This document shows positions 39,048 to 48,316 of a stretch of 64,000 bases of DNA, in pieces (within the stretch, counting starts at the first letter, position 1; each line of letters begins with the position of its first letter). The DNA is from Barthelona sp. PCE (Eukaryota; Metamonada: BaSk clade), in contig JAUFOR010000004.1 in assembly GCA_040285745.1 (NCBI GenBank), positions 496,001 through 560,000 of the forward strand, given 5' to 3'. The notes below the pieces were generated by a model. The model did not search any database, was not told the DNA's origin, and saw only the letters and a program-made list of their open reading frames with translations. The translations under genes were made by a program, and so were the position numbers.

Positions 39048-41468
39048 CTATAGACCGATTTTCCTTGCATATTTGATTGCTCGGGACTCGTAAGACGATG
39101 CCCTGCGACCTCTTCTTTGTGTTCTTGGCTCTGCCCGGGTTGAATTTGGCTGCGAATTGGCATAATCCATCGTGTCTAGCATAGATATCGATGGACTGAG
39201 CATGGGGGTGCCCAGGTTTGGTGAATCAAAGCCACCAGGAATACCAGGTTCTTCCTCAGCTAGATCTTCAAGAGATCTTTTTAAATGAGAATTCTTTGCT
39301 GCAACACGCCCCTTTGCTCTTGACGACAACGTCTTGAGTTTCCGCTGCAGCTGGGCGTTGACCCTCTGCAGATGGTGCACCTGTGCTTCTGTCCCGTCGG
39401 TTGGGGTGTCCGGCTTACTCCTTTGTGTCATTGCGTCAACCGCCTGCTGCATCAACATCTCCTTCCGCCTCCTGTTCGTGATCATGCTCACCTCCTCCTC
39501 GTATGATATGGGATCGGGGAGCTGCGACATTCTTCGTTGGCCTGGTGACGATCCAACTGAGGAAAACCTCCTATTCTCTCTTACTTTATCCAATGAAGAG
39601 GCAGAGTTCGGGGCGTTCCGGTCACGGTACTGTCTGTGATGGCGTTCTGGTTGATCAAATACAAGTGAAGAATGTGTACCGTGATTCTTTCTTGGTTTAT
39701 GGCGTTGTACTGAATTTGAACCGTATGCAGCTGATTCGTACTCCTCATACTCCTCATCGTCAAAGAAATCATCTTCTTGGTCGTCCAAATGGAACTTCCG
39801 AGACGATCGCACTGTTGGCCTCCGTTTACCGTTACTACTTCCGCTCTTACTGACGCTTCCACTTCCATTTCCGCTTCTTGAGCTATTTCCACTTCTTACA
39901 ATCGACCCACTATTCTTTTTGTGTGAATTAGGCGTTCGTGAGTTTGGAGTTCGTGTTTTCGGTGTCCTCCCCTTTTGTGGAGAAAATACATCTGTTTCCT
40001 GCGTTGAGTGCGACGGCGTCCGCCTCTCGCGTGCTGTGTGGTTGCTCTTCAAGTGATTCAGCTCAGTCTTGAAGGATTTGAGCTGCTTCTTAAGACGAGC
40101 AATGATTTTATCCTTGGGGTCCAGGAAATTCTTCTGTAGTTCGGTGGTGATCTTCTGCGCCTTGGCTGCATATCGCAGCGTCGATAGCGATTCCTCCACA
40201 AACGAAGATGCTGGCGAAAGACATGCCAGCATTAATACCAATGAATCACGCCCGATTAGAGAGTCGGACAGTAACTTGGTCAGCACAGAGTCGCGCACAG
40301 GAGGCAAATCCTTCGACTTGCTGGATAAAAACGATATGACACGACCTAATATATGCAGTGACTTGTTGATGTTTAGTGTTTCCGTCTGCGTAACTCCCTT
40401 GGACTTTGTCGTTTTCAGACGCTCTGAGCCTGCCAGATCACACAAGACAAGCTTAGATGTCATCTTCGGCTGGTCATCATGCTGCAACGTTAGGTTGATC
40501 GTGAAAATCATGTGAGATCGTGAACTGTCTGTGTTCAGCTCGTGGCACGCCGTCCGCCTATTTGAAATTGCAATATCAATTGCTTCCATGAGCTCTCGAG
40601 CGTGGTTGCACTGGAATGTAATTGCGTTTTCTGCAATAAATGTGTGCTGGTCAGTTTGCCGTATCCGTAAGCGGACGTCTGGGTCGACGTTCAACAGATC
40701 CATACATTGCTCATTATACACTTCCAAAGCTTGGACAGAAATCGCAACCTTTTTTAGTTGGCCAGATGGATCTCTTAACATACGGTTAAGCTCCACAAAG
40801 AGGTCTCTTGATAGGCGGGGGATCAGGCCCTCCATCTCGTTCTCCTCCAGCATGTTCCGAGATGCGTCATACAATCCCTCTTGCCCAGCCATCGTGTGCG
40901 TCTTTCCGGAACCGGTCATACCATATGCGAAAACACAACCGTTATAACCCCGCAGAAGCTGCGTGAGTACGCGACGAACACCAGAATCATAGTAAATGTC
41001 TTGCTGGGTTGCCTCTGGACCAAAGCAACTGTGAAATGTATACGAACGAGTCGAACCATCATGACATTCAACTGCAATGGAAGTAGGCTTCACGGATATA
41101 CAGGACCGCTCCCGCTTCTTTGTCTCATGGCTCAGAAGTGGTCGTATACGAGCTACAACTCGATAACTTTTCCAATTGTCTGCATTATACGGTTCTTCTT
41201 GTTCCTCTGGGATCCCTGGCTGCCTGGGAGTCTCTTCCTCCTCAAGTTTCGGCTGATAACCGGGTAAGGATAGATCATTTTCTGAAAGTCGTTCTGTGTG
41301 TCCACGGTTCGTGTTTGAGCGGTGTGAGTATGATGATTTGGCAGCGTGTGACGCTCTACGCTTTGGTTTTCTGGATTTTGGTGATAGCTTTTGTTGTACA
41401 GGGATATTTATCGCGTGAGACGGTGCTGTGTTGTGTCTCTGTCGTCTCCTGCCCCGAATTCTGTTCAT
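39048..41468 (-). CDS. kinesin motor protein
   Basis: An 806-residue protein with the motor domain at about residues 102-442. P-loop GMTGSGKT is at 183-190, switch I TDSSRSH at 313-319, switch II DLAGSER at 344-350, and the microtubule-binding helix region NKSLHILGRVISFLSS follows, all intact. The first 100 residues are basic and disordered. A short neck and coiled coil follow (residues 447-480), then a long Ser/Arg/Gly-rich disordered tail with another short coiled coil near 690. The motor is central to N-terminal, so plus-end movement is likely. I cannot place the subfamily. I chose the ATG at 41468 because the upstream extension begins at TTG. Confidence 0.95.
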   Translation of the reverse strand: MNRIRGRRRQRHNTAPSHAINIPVQQKLSPKSRKPKRRASHAAKSSYSHRSNTNRGHTERLSENDLSLPGYQPKLEEEETPRQPGIPEEQEEPYNADNWKSYRVVARIRPLLSHETKKRERSCISVKPTSIAVECHDGSTRSYTFHSCFGPEATQQDIYYDSGVRRVLTQLLRGYNGCVFAYGMTGSGKTHTMAGQEGLYDASRNMLEENEMEGLIPRLSRDLFVELNRMLRDPSGQLKKVAISVQALEVYNEQCMDLLNVDPDVRLRIRQTDQHTFIAENAITFQCNHARELMEAIDIAISNRRTACHELNTDSSRSHMIFTINLTLQHDDQPKMTSKLVLCDLAGSERLKTTKSKGVTQTETLNINKSLHILGRVISFLSSKSKDLPPVRDSVLTKLLSDSLIGRDSLVLMLACLSPASSFVEESLSTLRYAAKAQKITTELQKNFLDPKDKIIARLKKQLKSFKTELNHLKSNHTARERRTPSHSTQETDVFSPQKGRTPKTRTPNSRTPNSHKKNSGSIVRSGNSSRSGNGSGSVSKSGSSNGKRRPTVRSSRKFHLDDQEDDFFDDEEYEEYESAAYGSNSVQRHKPRKNHGTHSSLVFDQPERHHRQYRDRNAPNSASSLDKVRENRRFSSVGSSPGQRRMSQLPDPISYEEEVSMITNRRRKEMLMQQAVDAMTQRSKPDTPTDGTEAQVHHLQRVNAQLQRKLKTLSSRAKGRVAAKNSHLKRSLEDLAEEEPGIPGGFDSPNLGTPMLSPSISMLDTMDYANSQPNSTRAEPRTQRRGRRASSYESRAIKYARKIGL

Positions 41469-42041
41469 ATGCTTCAATTACACAATTAAATTTTCATTAA
41501 TGCGAGCAGAAAGAGGTGGATTTAATATAGCAATTCAATCTAATGTTTCAACGATATTCCGTTGGTGGACGGTGCTGAAGATCCATAAAACGGATTTCAA
41601 TACCTCATAGATTTCTTGAAACTCTCACCATGCAAATAAAAGCTGAATTCTTCAATAATGATCCACTCTAAACTTAAGCAGTATTTAGCATATAAAAAGC
41701 ACATTTAACACCTGGTTATTTCAATTACTGAAGCATAAAGTAGATGTACGACAAAAAAGGAACAAACTTCACATTGGATAGTACTGTTCATGTTATTTAC
41801 TAAATTTGTGGATGTTTCATCTGATTTGCCTAAGTTCCTGTATTCTAAATATTGTTGAATGATATCTATTAAACAACAGCTTTCAATATGAATATATGGA
41901 GAAAACACCCATCATACACTGCGTGTTGAAGTGCATTAGCGGTAAAAAATCGCTTGGGACTCACAATATATTGAATTCTTGCCATTTTCAAATACTGCCT
42001 CCTTTTCAAAGCATTTTTCGCTTTACAAACATTACAACGGC
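41469..42041. promoter_or_regulatory. divergent intergenic region between kinesin and C2-RasGAP genes
   Basis: About 570 A+T-rich bases. A 67-codon minus-strand frame near 41705-41908 begins with GTG, has Cys/Ile-rich unremarkable composition and no recognisable similarity, so I leave it out. The right end has CTTTACAAACATTACAACGG just before the RasGAP ATG. Nothing else is seen. Confidence 0.5.
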
Positions 42042-43328
42042 ATGTCAACTCTAGAAATCATGCTGCACTCCGCAGCAAATCTACCTTCAGCAGATATTAC
42101 GGGTTTTTCAGATCCATTCATTTTTTTCAAAATTAATGAAAACACATCAGACAAACAACGTTCTTCCATTGTTTACCAAACACTTGACCCAGTGTGGGAT
42201 GATGAAATCTTTAGGTTTGCACTTCCTGAGGGTTATGCAAAATTGAAAATGTCTGTTTTTGATTTTGACCGCCTTTCCTCTGATGATTTCTTAGGAGATG
42301 CTGGCTTCCAGATCTCTGAACTCTTCCCTCTTGATGGAACACCCGTAAAAATGACTCTTCCGCTCGATAATTGCACTACACCAGGAACTGTTACATTGAC
42401 ACTTACATACACCTCTCGTCTTCGCCACCGCGCCATTGACGACGAGCGCGATGTTGAATTCCTTGTTGACGCGTTCGCTAACGCTACTGAGGACGAAATG
42501 CTCGAATTTGTTCAGGACTTACCAGTGTTGCCCAGTGCAATTTGTCGTCCTGCTGGAAAGGGTTTGTTGGATACTCTTGTCGCTGCGTGCCTCAAATGTG
42601 AAAGCTTTGATCCTCTTGAGCGCTTCGTTAAGGCTGTCGCTGACCACGAGGCAGAACGATGTGCAATGGAAACTGAATTTTTACGTGCAAACACCCTCGG
42701 AATTTTCACATTATCACTGCTACCCATCTACCTTGCACCCAAGTTCTTCCGCATGCTTAAGTGGATGGTTTTCTCTATCCATAAAGCCATTGAAGTTGAT
42801 TTTCTGAGATCTAAGAAGACAGACATTGGAAGAAGATCTATGGATGAAGGCCTGGCTGTTTTCATGGGCATGGTTTGTTCTTCCTCCCACTTATTAGACC
42901 CTAAGTTGCGTAGACTCTTATTCAGACTCCGATTGAGTTTTGCTGCCAAATTCCCTGATGCTAACTTAGATATCCCTTCAATCTCAACACTGTTCCTCCG
43001 TTGCATCTCCCCCGCTTTATTGAGTCCTTTGAGTTATCGTCTTTGCGATTACGTTCCGAAGAAAGAAGTACAGATGGTTGTTATTGAACTAACACGTGAG
43101 CTACAGTCATTCATCAACGGTACAGACAACATATCACCAATGGTTGATAGTTTCAGACCTCAGATTAATAGTCTTTTTGAGTTTGTCAATCGTCCTGTAG
43201 CCGATGAGTTGCTTTTGTTGAACGATCTTCCCGTCCCCAACGCCACTTCCATGAGACATATGTTCCATGTTATCAAACATCACGTGGAAGAGCCTAAAAG
43301 TGGTATAGCTCTCTTATTTCTGAATTAA
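42042..43328 (+). CDS. C2 domain plus RasGAP domain protein
   Basis: A 428-residue protein. Residues 1-125 are a C2 domain: SADITGFSDPF and VFDFDRLSSDDFLG supply the five Asp positions expected for calcium binding. Residues 135-410 resemble a Ras GTPase-activating domain. FLRANTLG at 213-220 is at the place of the arginine-finger loop (Arg215), and LFLRCISPALLSPLSY at 317-332 is the family's FLR-x-x-xPA block. It would stimulate GTP hydrolysis on a Ras-type GTPase at membranes after calcium-dependent recruitment. The layout is a minimal form of the RASA4/RASAL type. The upstream in-frame extension lacks ATG, so 42042 is the start. Confidence 0.88.
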   Translation: MSTLEIMLHSAANLPSADITGFSDPFIFFKINENTSDKQRSSIVYQTLDPVWDDEIFRFALPEGYAKLKMSVFDFDRLSSDDFLGDAGFQISELFPLDGTPVKMTLPLDNCTTPGTVTLTLTYTSRLRHRAIDDERDVEFLVDAFANATEDEMLEFVQDLPVLPSAICRPAGKGLLDTLVAACLKCESFDPLERFVKAVADHEAERCAMETEFLRANTLGIFTLSLLPIYLAPKFFRMLKWMVFSIHKAIEVDFLRSKKTDIGRRSMDEGLAVFMGMVCSSSHLLDPKLRRLLFRLRLSFAAKFPDANLDIPSISTLFLRCISPALLSPLSYRLCDYVPKKEVQMVVIELTRELQSFINGTDNISPMVDSFRPQINSLFEFVNRPVADELLLLNDLPVPNATSMRHMFHVIKHHVEEPKSGIALLFLN

Positions 43329-43497
43329 TTAATCCTAACATGCTCCGTATAAATAAATAGTCATTTAGCAAGTGCACTTAATTTACATTATCAATTTCAG
43401 TGCACAAATACAAAAAAAAATTCTTGCATTCAATTTTCTGCTTCTTTTCCAACTGAGGGATCTTTTTTGTCGTTTTATTCTTGATCGCAGTATTATA

Positions 43498-44190
43498 ATG
43501 AGAAAGTTCGTTGAATTTAGAGTTTTTGCTATTTTAGTTCTTTTAATTGTTGCTTTAGGATCTTCAAACACGTTTGTTGCCACAGATGGTTCATTTTATG
43601 ATCTTTCAGGCCTCACAAAACACGATATTGTGGGAGAAAAGCAATTACCTTCGGGAGTTGCTACTTACTGGCTTCGTCTTGGTGCAGCCACAAAGCAATG
43701 TCAGACTCAGAATATCCCCAGAGCATCCGTCTGTAAGAGAGATGTATACGGTGTTTTCCACAACGCAGGCAGTTCCAACTCCATCAGTTACAGGAATTAC
43801 ACTCCAATGAATGCTGGTGTCAAGGCAGTAATTATCAACGGAGACAGATGCGCGTCGGGAGCCTCCCGTTCATCAATTGTTTTTTGCAGTTGTAGTGATC
43901 GAACGACGATTTCTGAGGTTACAGAAATGGATTGCTCCTTTGAATTTAGAATGAGCAGTCCTTCTTGTTGTCCAGTTACTTCAGGCCCTGGCGGAATTGG
44001 GTTCTTCGGTGCTCTCTTCTGGTTCTTATTCATTGCTTCTATTATATATTTTGTTGGTGGTTCAATCTACAAATACTTCTCTTTGGGTGCTCGTGGTATT
44101 GAAATCATCCCTAATATCGATTTTTGGAGGAGTATTCCCGAGAGGTTACCTAAAAAGAAAGCTGTAACAGAGAGCTATGATACGTTGTAG
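43498..44190 (+). CDS. MRH-domain type I membrane sorting receptor (M6PR/MRL1/ATG27-like)
   Basis: A 230-residue protein: signal peptide (1-22), lumenal domain with Cys68, 79, 118, 130, 132, 146, 157 and 158, transmembrane helix 167-190, and a 40-residue cytosolic tail. The lumenal pattern fits the mannose-6-phosphate receptor homology fold (C...GDRCASGASRSSIVFCSC...EMDCSFEF...SCCP). After the helix, LGARGIEIIPNIDFW matches the conserved post-membrane ARG-x-E-x-IP-x-x-xFW segment. The tail ends in YDTL, a YxxPhi adaptor-binding signal at the extreme C-terminus. Such receptors ferry hydrolases from Golgi to endosomes. The usual sugar-binding Tyr after the conserved Glu-Cys is Phe148. I place the start at the ATG before the signal peptide. 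Confidence 0.85.
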   Translation: MRKFVEFRVFAILVLLIVALGSSNTFVATDGSFYDLSGLTKHDIVGEKQLPSGVATYWLRLGAATKQCQTQNIPRASVCKRDVYGVFHNAGSSNSISYRNYTPMNAGVKAVIINGDRCASGASRSSIVFCSCSDRTTISEVTEMDCSFEFRMSSPSCCPVTSGPGGIGFFGALFWFLFIASIIYFVGGSIYKYFSLGARGIEIIPNIDFWRSIPERLPKKKAVTESYDTL

Positions 44191-44228
44191 TAAAGATAAT
44201 TAGTGTTTTCATTTTATCACTCTTTACA

Positions 44229-44477
44229 ATGGATTTCGTTGGGCAGAAACTTTGCAAACAGTTATTTACGTGGATTTTGATAATCTTCTCCATCATTGGT
44301 TGGTTCGTTGGGTACTTCTTCCAAAATATGTTTTTCTTTGTCGTTGGTGTCTTGGTTGGTCTTACTGTTGCATGTATTGTATGTGTACCGGACTGGCCAT
44401 ACTTTAACAGACACCCAATTGAGTATGCAAAGGAAGAAAAAGTGAAAACTAACAAGAAAAAGAAAAAGGCCGCATAG
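44229..44477 (+). CDS. SPC1: signal peptidase complex subunit 1
   Basis: An 82-residue protein of the SPC12 family. MDFVGQKLCKQLF matches the amphipathic N-terminal helix (MDYxGQKLAEQ), followed by two transmembrane helices (residues 15-30 and 35-52) and the hallmark VPDWPYFNRHP, equivalent to LPPWPxYRRHP. A basic tail (KTNKKKKKAA) faces the cytosol. The subunit limits signal peptidase cleavage of membrane proteins at the ER. It begins only 38 bases after the MRH receptor stop; TCATTTTATCACTCTTTACA in that gap probably contains the initiator. Confidence 0.93.
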   Translation: MDFVGQKLCKQLFTWILIIFSIIGWFVGYFFQNMFFFVVGVLVGLTVACIVCVPDWPYFNRHPIEYAKEEKVKTNKKKKKAA

Positions 44478-44552
44478 TTTATTGTGTTATCTTTTGATCC
44501 CATCACCGACTTGACCCCACGTAGTCGGGTGATTTTAGTTTGTAAACAGTTG

Positions 44553-45026
44553 TTATTGTGTTTCTGAGTATTTCATAATAACATGATCAATACCTGCCTC
44601 GATAAAAACATCACCCTCAGCGACAAATCCCAGCTTTGCATAAAACGGAATGGAGTGTACCTGTGCATGAAGAACAATTTCGGGTCCCAGCTCAACACCT
44701 TCACTGATCAACTTCCCCATCACCCTTAAGCCAAGACCCTCACCTCTTCGAGATTTCTTCACACATATTCGGCCCATGTGCACCACATCGTCGTGCCTAT
44801 ACACTCTTCCTGCGGCAATAGGGGATTGATCATCTAAAATAATTATATGTGTGCTGCAGCTATCGAATTCGTCGTGTTCCATCTCGATGGGCACCTTCTG
44901 CTCGTCAACAAAGACCTCTGTTCGAATACTCATTGCATGCTGAAAGTGAATTGAATCAACACCGGTAAACACTCTGATGTCCAATCCAGACGCTTCTTTC
45001 TCCCCAAAATGTGCTGTGTTGGTCAT
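44553..45026 (-). CDS. GNAT-family N-acetyltransferase, ElaA/YitI type
   Basis: A 157-residue protein. It has the ElaA-type GNAT pattern: IRTEVFVDEQKVPIEMEHDEFD near the start, then AAGRVYRH, the acetyl-CoA pyrophosphate loop RRGEGLGLRVM (Q/RxxGxG/A equivalent), LHAQVHSIPFYAKLGF, and a GIDHVIM end. Transfers acetyl from acetyl-CoA to an unknown amine. Members known to me are mostly bacterial, so lateral origin is possible. Its length is normal for the family and all motifs are intact. Convergent with SPC1, 75 bases apart. Confidence 0.92.
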   Translation of the reverse strand: MTNTAHFGEKEASGLDIRVFTGVDSIHFQHAMSIRTEVFVDEQKVPIEMEHDEFDSCSTHIIILDDQSPIAAGRVYRHDDVVHMGRICVKKSRRGEGLGLRVMGKLISEGVELGPEIVLHAQVHSIPFYAKLGFVAEGDVFIEAGIDHVIMKYSETQ

Positions 45027-45089
45027 GTCTGTTCACGCCAACTCTTAAGATCCAAGGAAAAGAGGTGCAAAAGTGTATACATCATGTTT

Positions 45090-47537
45090 TTACTCGACTA
45101 TATCCAGACTCGTACTGGTGCTGTACAACTTTGAGTGCCTTTCTAGGACACCCCTAGCTGCTTCCATCGTTCGCCTGTGATAACTCTCATCAGATACTGG
45201 CGTGCTCAACTCAGAAGCAATGCTAGTTGGAGTAGAAAACGCTGTTGATGATGGAGTCTGTGTGGATGGCGTCGATAGCCCATCGTTGACAACTGGCTGG
45301 CCCACTCCCATCATATGTGCCTTCACGAGCTCAGAAGTCTCGAAATTATCAACCTGCTTTTGTACATCATGTAGTAATTCATTTCTTTGGTGTTGTGTAA
45401 ACTCTCTGTCATTTTGCTGCTCCAAAACAGCCTCAATTGTGCGACGCGTTGCGTCCATTGCAGTTTTTTCTCTAATCCCTTGATACCGATCTCTAACAGC
45501 CTCAACGTTGTTATCCAAGCGATCCATGAGTTCTGACTGGAACTCTCGCCTATCCGCGACGTCACGCGCCCGTGCCTTGAATGTCTCCAAAACAGCAAAA
45601 TCCTTGGCCTTCCCACGATCAAGCTGCATAACCTCATTGTAGACCTGTTCACTTGTCTGCTCGAGTTCCGCTTGTGCGTTTCTAATCTCCCCAGCAACGT
45701 CCTGCTTCCAGGAATCTCGTGCCAGTGACTGATTCAGCTCTCCGATCTCGGCTTCGACCTGTTCTCTGTGTAGGTCAGCCTTGCGTCGCTCTGCCTCCAA
45801 AAACTCGTTCAATCGAGACCTACGTGCTGCTAGATCGTCCTCAACTCCGTTCTGAAGCTGATTGAGATCCACACGCATCCTCTTTTGTAACTTTCTCGTA
45901 TTTTCGCGAACACGTTGTGCTTCCTCGACAGCACGCCTGTTGGCCTCAGCCCTGATCTCGTTCGATAACTCTGAGAGCTCGACAGCTCGCGCGTCAAAAG
46001 CATTTTTCGCTTCAATCTTTGCTTCCTGTAGCATAGCCTCTGTTTTCAGCTCCTGTTCGTCGGCAGTTGCATTCAGTGCATCAAGATGTGTGCGCATAGC
46101 TGTCCTGTGTGCCTCATCAAGTTGTCGCCTGCCTTCCTGCTCGGCACGACGTTTCTCATTGGCAACAACATGCCTTTCCCTGTTAGTCTGTGCGATGTTA
46201 CCAGCAATTGTATCTAAACGATCCTTCTGCATGTCTACAAACACCTCGTAATCCTGAAGGTTAGCAGCAATCTCTGCCTTACGCAACGCAGCGTCGCTAA
46301 CTCTATTTTCAAGTGCACGCTCTGTAATCAGTGCGTTCGTCTCGGCATCGGTGCGCATTCTCTCGACGATCTGCTTCTTCTTCTTCAGAAGCTCAGACTG
46401 CATTGCTGCACGCTGCTGATCCTTCAGATGCAGGTTCATGAGAGCCTGCTGCCTGTTTAAGTCCTCTATCTCATCAATTTCTTTCAGACGAGCTTGTTCC
46501 TGAACAAATCTGAGCAAACGTAACTCCTCTTCCTGTTGACCTAAATTATCCAACTCTCTGCGATGCACCTCTGCGTTCACTTTAGCACTGGAAACCATGT
46601 CTTCCAACTCAGCCAACAGTGTCTCTTGCTTTGCCTTTTGCTTCTCATGGCTTACAATTTTCTGCCGTTGATGTACATCATAATCAATGACGTGTGGTGC
46701 AATGCGGATGTCCAAGGAGTACATGTTGTCTGTTTCCAGTGGAGTAAATGTCTGCTCTCGAGGTTGTAAATGTGTGGGGCAATCCTTTAAAATCTGATAC
46801 GCTCTCTTCAAGACCAAGATGGAAGAGACTTTCACATTTCTAGAGAACATTTCATCCATTTCCGCTGTGTTTTGACACTGAACCATCTCTGATTGGAGTT
46901 CCAAACAAACCGCAGCAGCTAAAAAGAAAAGAAAACTGGGACGATTGATGATGATGTGGTCAAACAACTGTAAGAACTCTTTTGAGGGGAACTGTTCGCT
47001 GAAAAGCGTCGATAGCATATTCCATGTGTAGGAAACAGCAGAAATACCACGTGATGTTAGTATTTTCAACAGATTGGGAGAAAAATACCCAATAATTTTA
47101 TCGATTGAGCTCAAAACTCCAACAGGGGGGTGTGGGTATGTTGAGTAGAAGTCAAAACACCAATTCTTAAGGAAAGTGACAAACCCTTCAAAAGTTGCAC
47201 ATCGATTACTCTTGAATAGTTTGACAAAAGGAAATATTAACTTCGCAGTAAGGAGAGTCTGTCCAAGGTCTGCGTTGAAGGCAGTCATTGTTGAGAGTGC
47301 TCGATAAAATCGACGACTTAAGCGATTGGATTGCATCGGGAAACGATGTTCCCATGGTATTTCTTTCGATAACTGGTCTGCCCGCTCCTCAAAAACACTG
47401 AATTCGGTCTCATTTAACGGTAATTCCAATAAATATATGTAAAATGCTGCTCTGTGTTCACTTGGGAAAGTGCCCTGGAAACGCAATAGCTGGCGTGCCG
47501 CTTTGTATTGTGAAAGACTGCTGCGCGCCGGATCCAT
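45090..47537 (-). CDS. TBC-domain coiled-coil protein (TBC1D31-like)
   Basis: An 815-residue protein. Residues 10-250 look like a Rab-GAP TBC domain of the divergent TBC1D31 type: ARQLLRFQGTFPSEHRAAFY, then LPLNETEFSVFEERA, and IPWEHRFPMQSNRL. I do not see the usual catalytic IxxDxxR/YxQ dual fingers, so GAP activity is doubtful. Residues 290-760 are an almost unbroken coiled coil with abundant Glu, Gln, Arg and Ala. TBC1D31 localises to centriolar satellites in animals; here it lacks the N-terminal WD repeats. The ATG at 47537 (MDPARSS) is preferred to the longer non-ATG extension. The stop lies in GAGTAAAAAC. Confidence 0.68.
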   Translation of the reverse strand: MDPARSSLSQYKAARQLLRFQGTFPSEHRAAFYIYLLELPLNETEFSVFEERADQLSKEIPWEHRFPMQSNRLSRRFYRALSTMTAFNADLGQTLLTAKLIFPFVKLFKSNRCATFEGFVTFLKNWCFDFYSTYPHPPVGVLSSIDKIIGYFSPNLLKILTSRGISAVSYTWNMLSTLFSEQFPSKEFLQLFDHIIINRPSFLFFLAAAVCLELQSEMVQCQNTAEMDEMFSRNVKVSSILVLKRAYQILKDCPTHLQPREQTFTPLETDNMYSLDIRIAPHVIDYDVHQRQKIVSHEKQKAKQETLLAELEDMVSSAKVNAEVHRRELDNLGQQEEELRLLRFVQEQARLKEIDEIEDLNRQQALMNLHLKDQQRAAMQSELLKKKKQIVERMRTDAETNALITERALENRVSDAALRKAEIAANLQDYEVFVDMQKDRLDTIAGNIAQTNRERHVVANEKRRAEQEGRRQLDEAHRTAMRTHLDALNATADEQELKTEAMLQEAKIEAKNAFDARAVELSELSNEIRAEANRRAVEEAQRVRENTRKLQKRMRVDLNQLQNGVEDDLAARRSRLNEFLEAERRKADLHREQVEAEIGELNQSLARDSWKQDVAGEIRNAQAELEQTSEQVYNEVMQLDRGKAKDFAVLETFKARARDVADRREFQSELMDRLDNNVEAVRDRYQGIREKTAMDATRRTIEAVLEQQNDREFTQHQRNELLHDVQKQVDNFETSELVKAHMMGVGQPVVNDGLSTPSTQTPSSTAFSTPTSIASELSTPVSDESYHRRTMEAARGVLERHSKLYSTSTSLDIVE

Positions 47538-47824
47538 TGTGAATAAAAAGTGATGAAATGGTCTGAAAAACGCAAAACACAAAACAATCATTAATGGATG
47601 TTTAAGTATCGTTCATGAGTACACTAATACAAAGACATTGGTTGCGCTCCACAAAAAAGTGCCTTACCTTTGAAAAAATCCACAACCAATTAAAGTCCAC
47701 AAGAAATCAATTCATCCATTATTAGTTGTTCTTAAGTGGTGACATATGGTAAGATATGCCGATACCGATGTGCAAATGATGTAAAACATTTTGCACCTCT
47801 TTTCACATTGCTCAAGGAAATTTT

Positions 47825-48205
47825 ATGAGTGTCAAGTCAAAGAATCTTGTTGCAGCACATGCGTCGATCAACCGCGCGGCAGAGTCAGCAATCAAAACTG
47901 TAATGGGCTTTAGTTCATACTTTCACAACGTTCTTCCTCAAAGTTCTAAAACCAGTCTGATGAAACATTGTAGGATGTCAGGGAGCTTCGATCGATCTCT
48001 TAAGAACATCTCAGATACCACAGAACATATACATAAGCATGCAAAAGCATGTCAGTTGAAAAACGATACATTACCTTTTCAAACAACGTTGAGGTATTTG
48101 CAATCGGTCCATCAATCAATTAAATTTCTGACAAACACACAATCTACTTCTGAAGTCTCGTCTGAAGAGAACTCACCCGAGGAAAAGGTCGAGTTAGAAA
48201 GTTAG
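47825..48205 (+). CDS. hypothetical small helical protein
   Basis: A 126-residue protein I do not recognise. It is mainly helical, with a basic first half (SVKSKNLVAAHASINRAAE, KHAKACQLK) and a Ser/Glu-rich acidic tail (SEEN and EEKVELES). No signal peptide or membrane helix. CCTCTTTTCACATTGCTCAAGG precedes the ATG. The minus-strand neighbour ends 111 bases beyond the stop. Confidence 0.65.
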   Translation: MSVKSKNLVAAHASINRAAESAIKTVMGFSSYFHNVLPQSSKTSLMKHCRMSGSFDRSLKNISDTTEHIHKHAKACQLKNDTLPFQTTLRYLQSVHQSIKFLTNTQSTSEVSSEENSPEEKVELES

Positions 48206-48316
48206 ACGATTTTGATATTGTTTTTCATAAGCAAAATTTCAGATGTGACGTACCCACCGTGTACGGAGATGCTGAATCAAGTAAAAAAGTTTTTTTATTC
48301 TATTATGTATGCAAAA

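Noticed and set aside
41705-41908. 67-codon minus-strand frame between kinesin and RasGAP genes
   Set aside because: Begins with GTG, has no similarity or domain pattern, and lies in A+T-rich divergent intergenic DNA.
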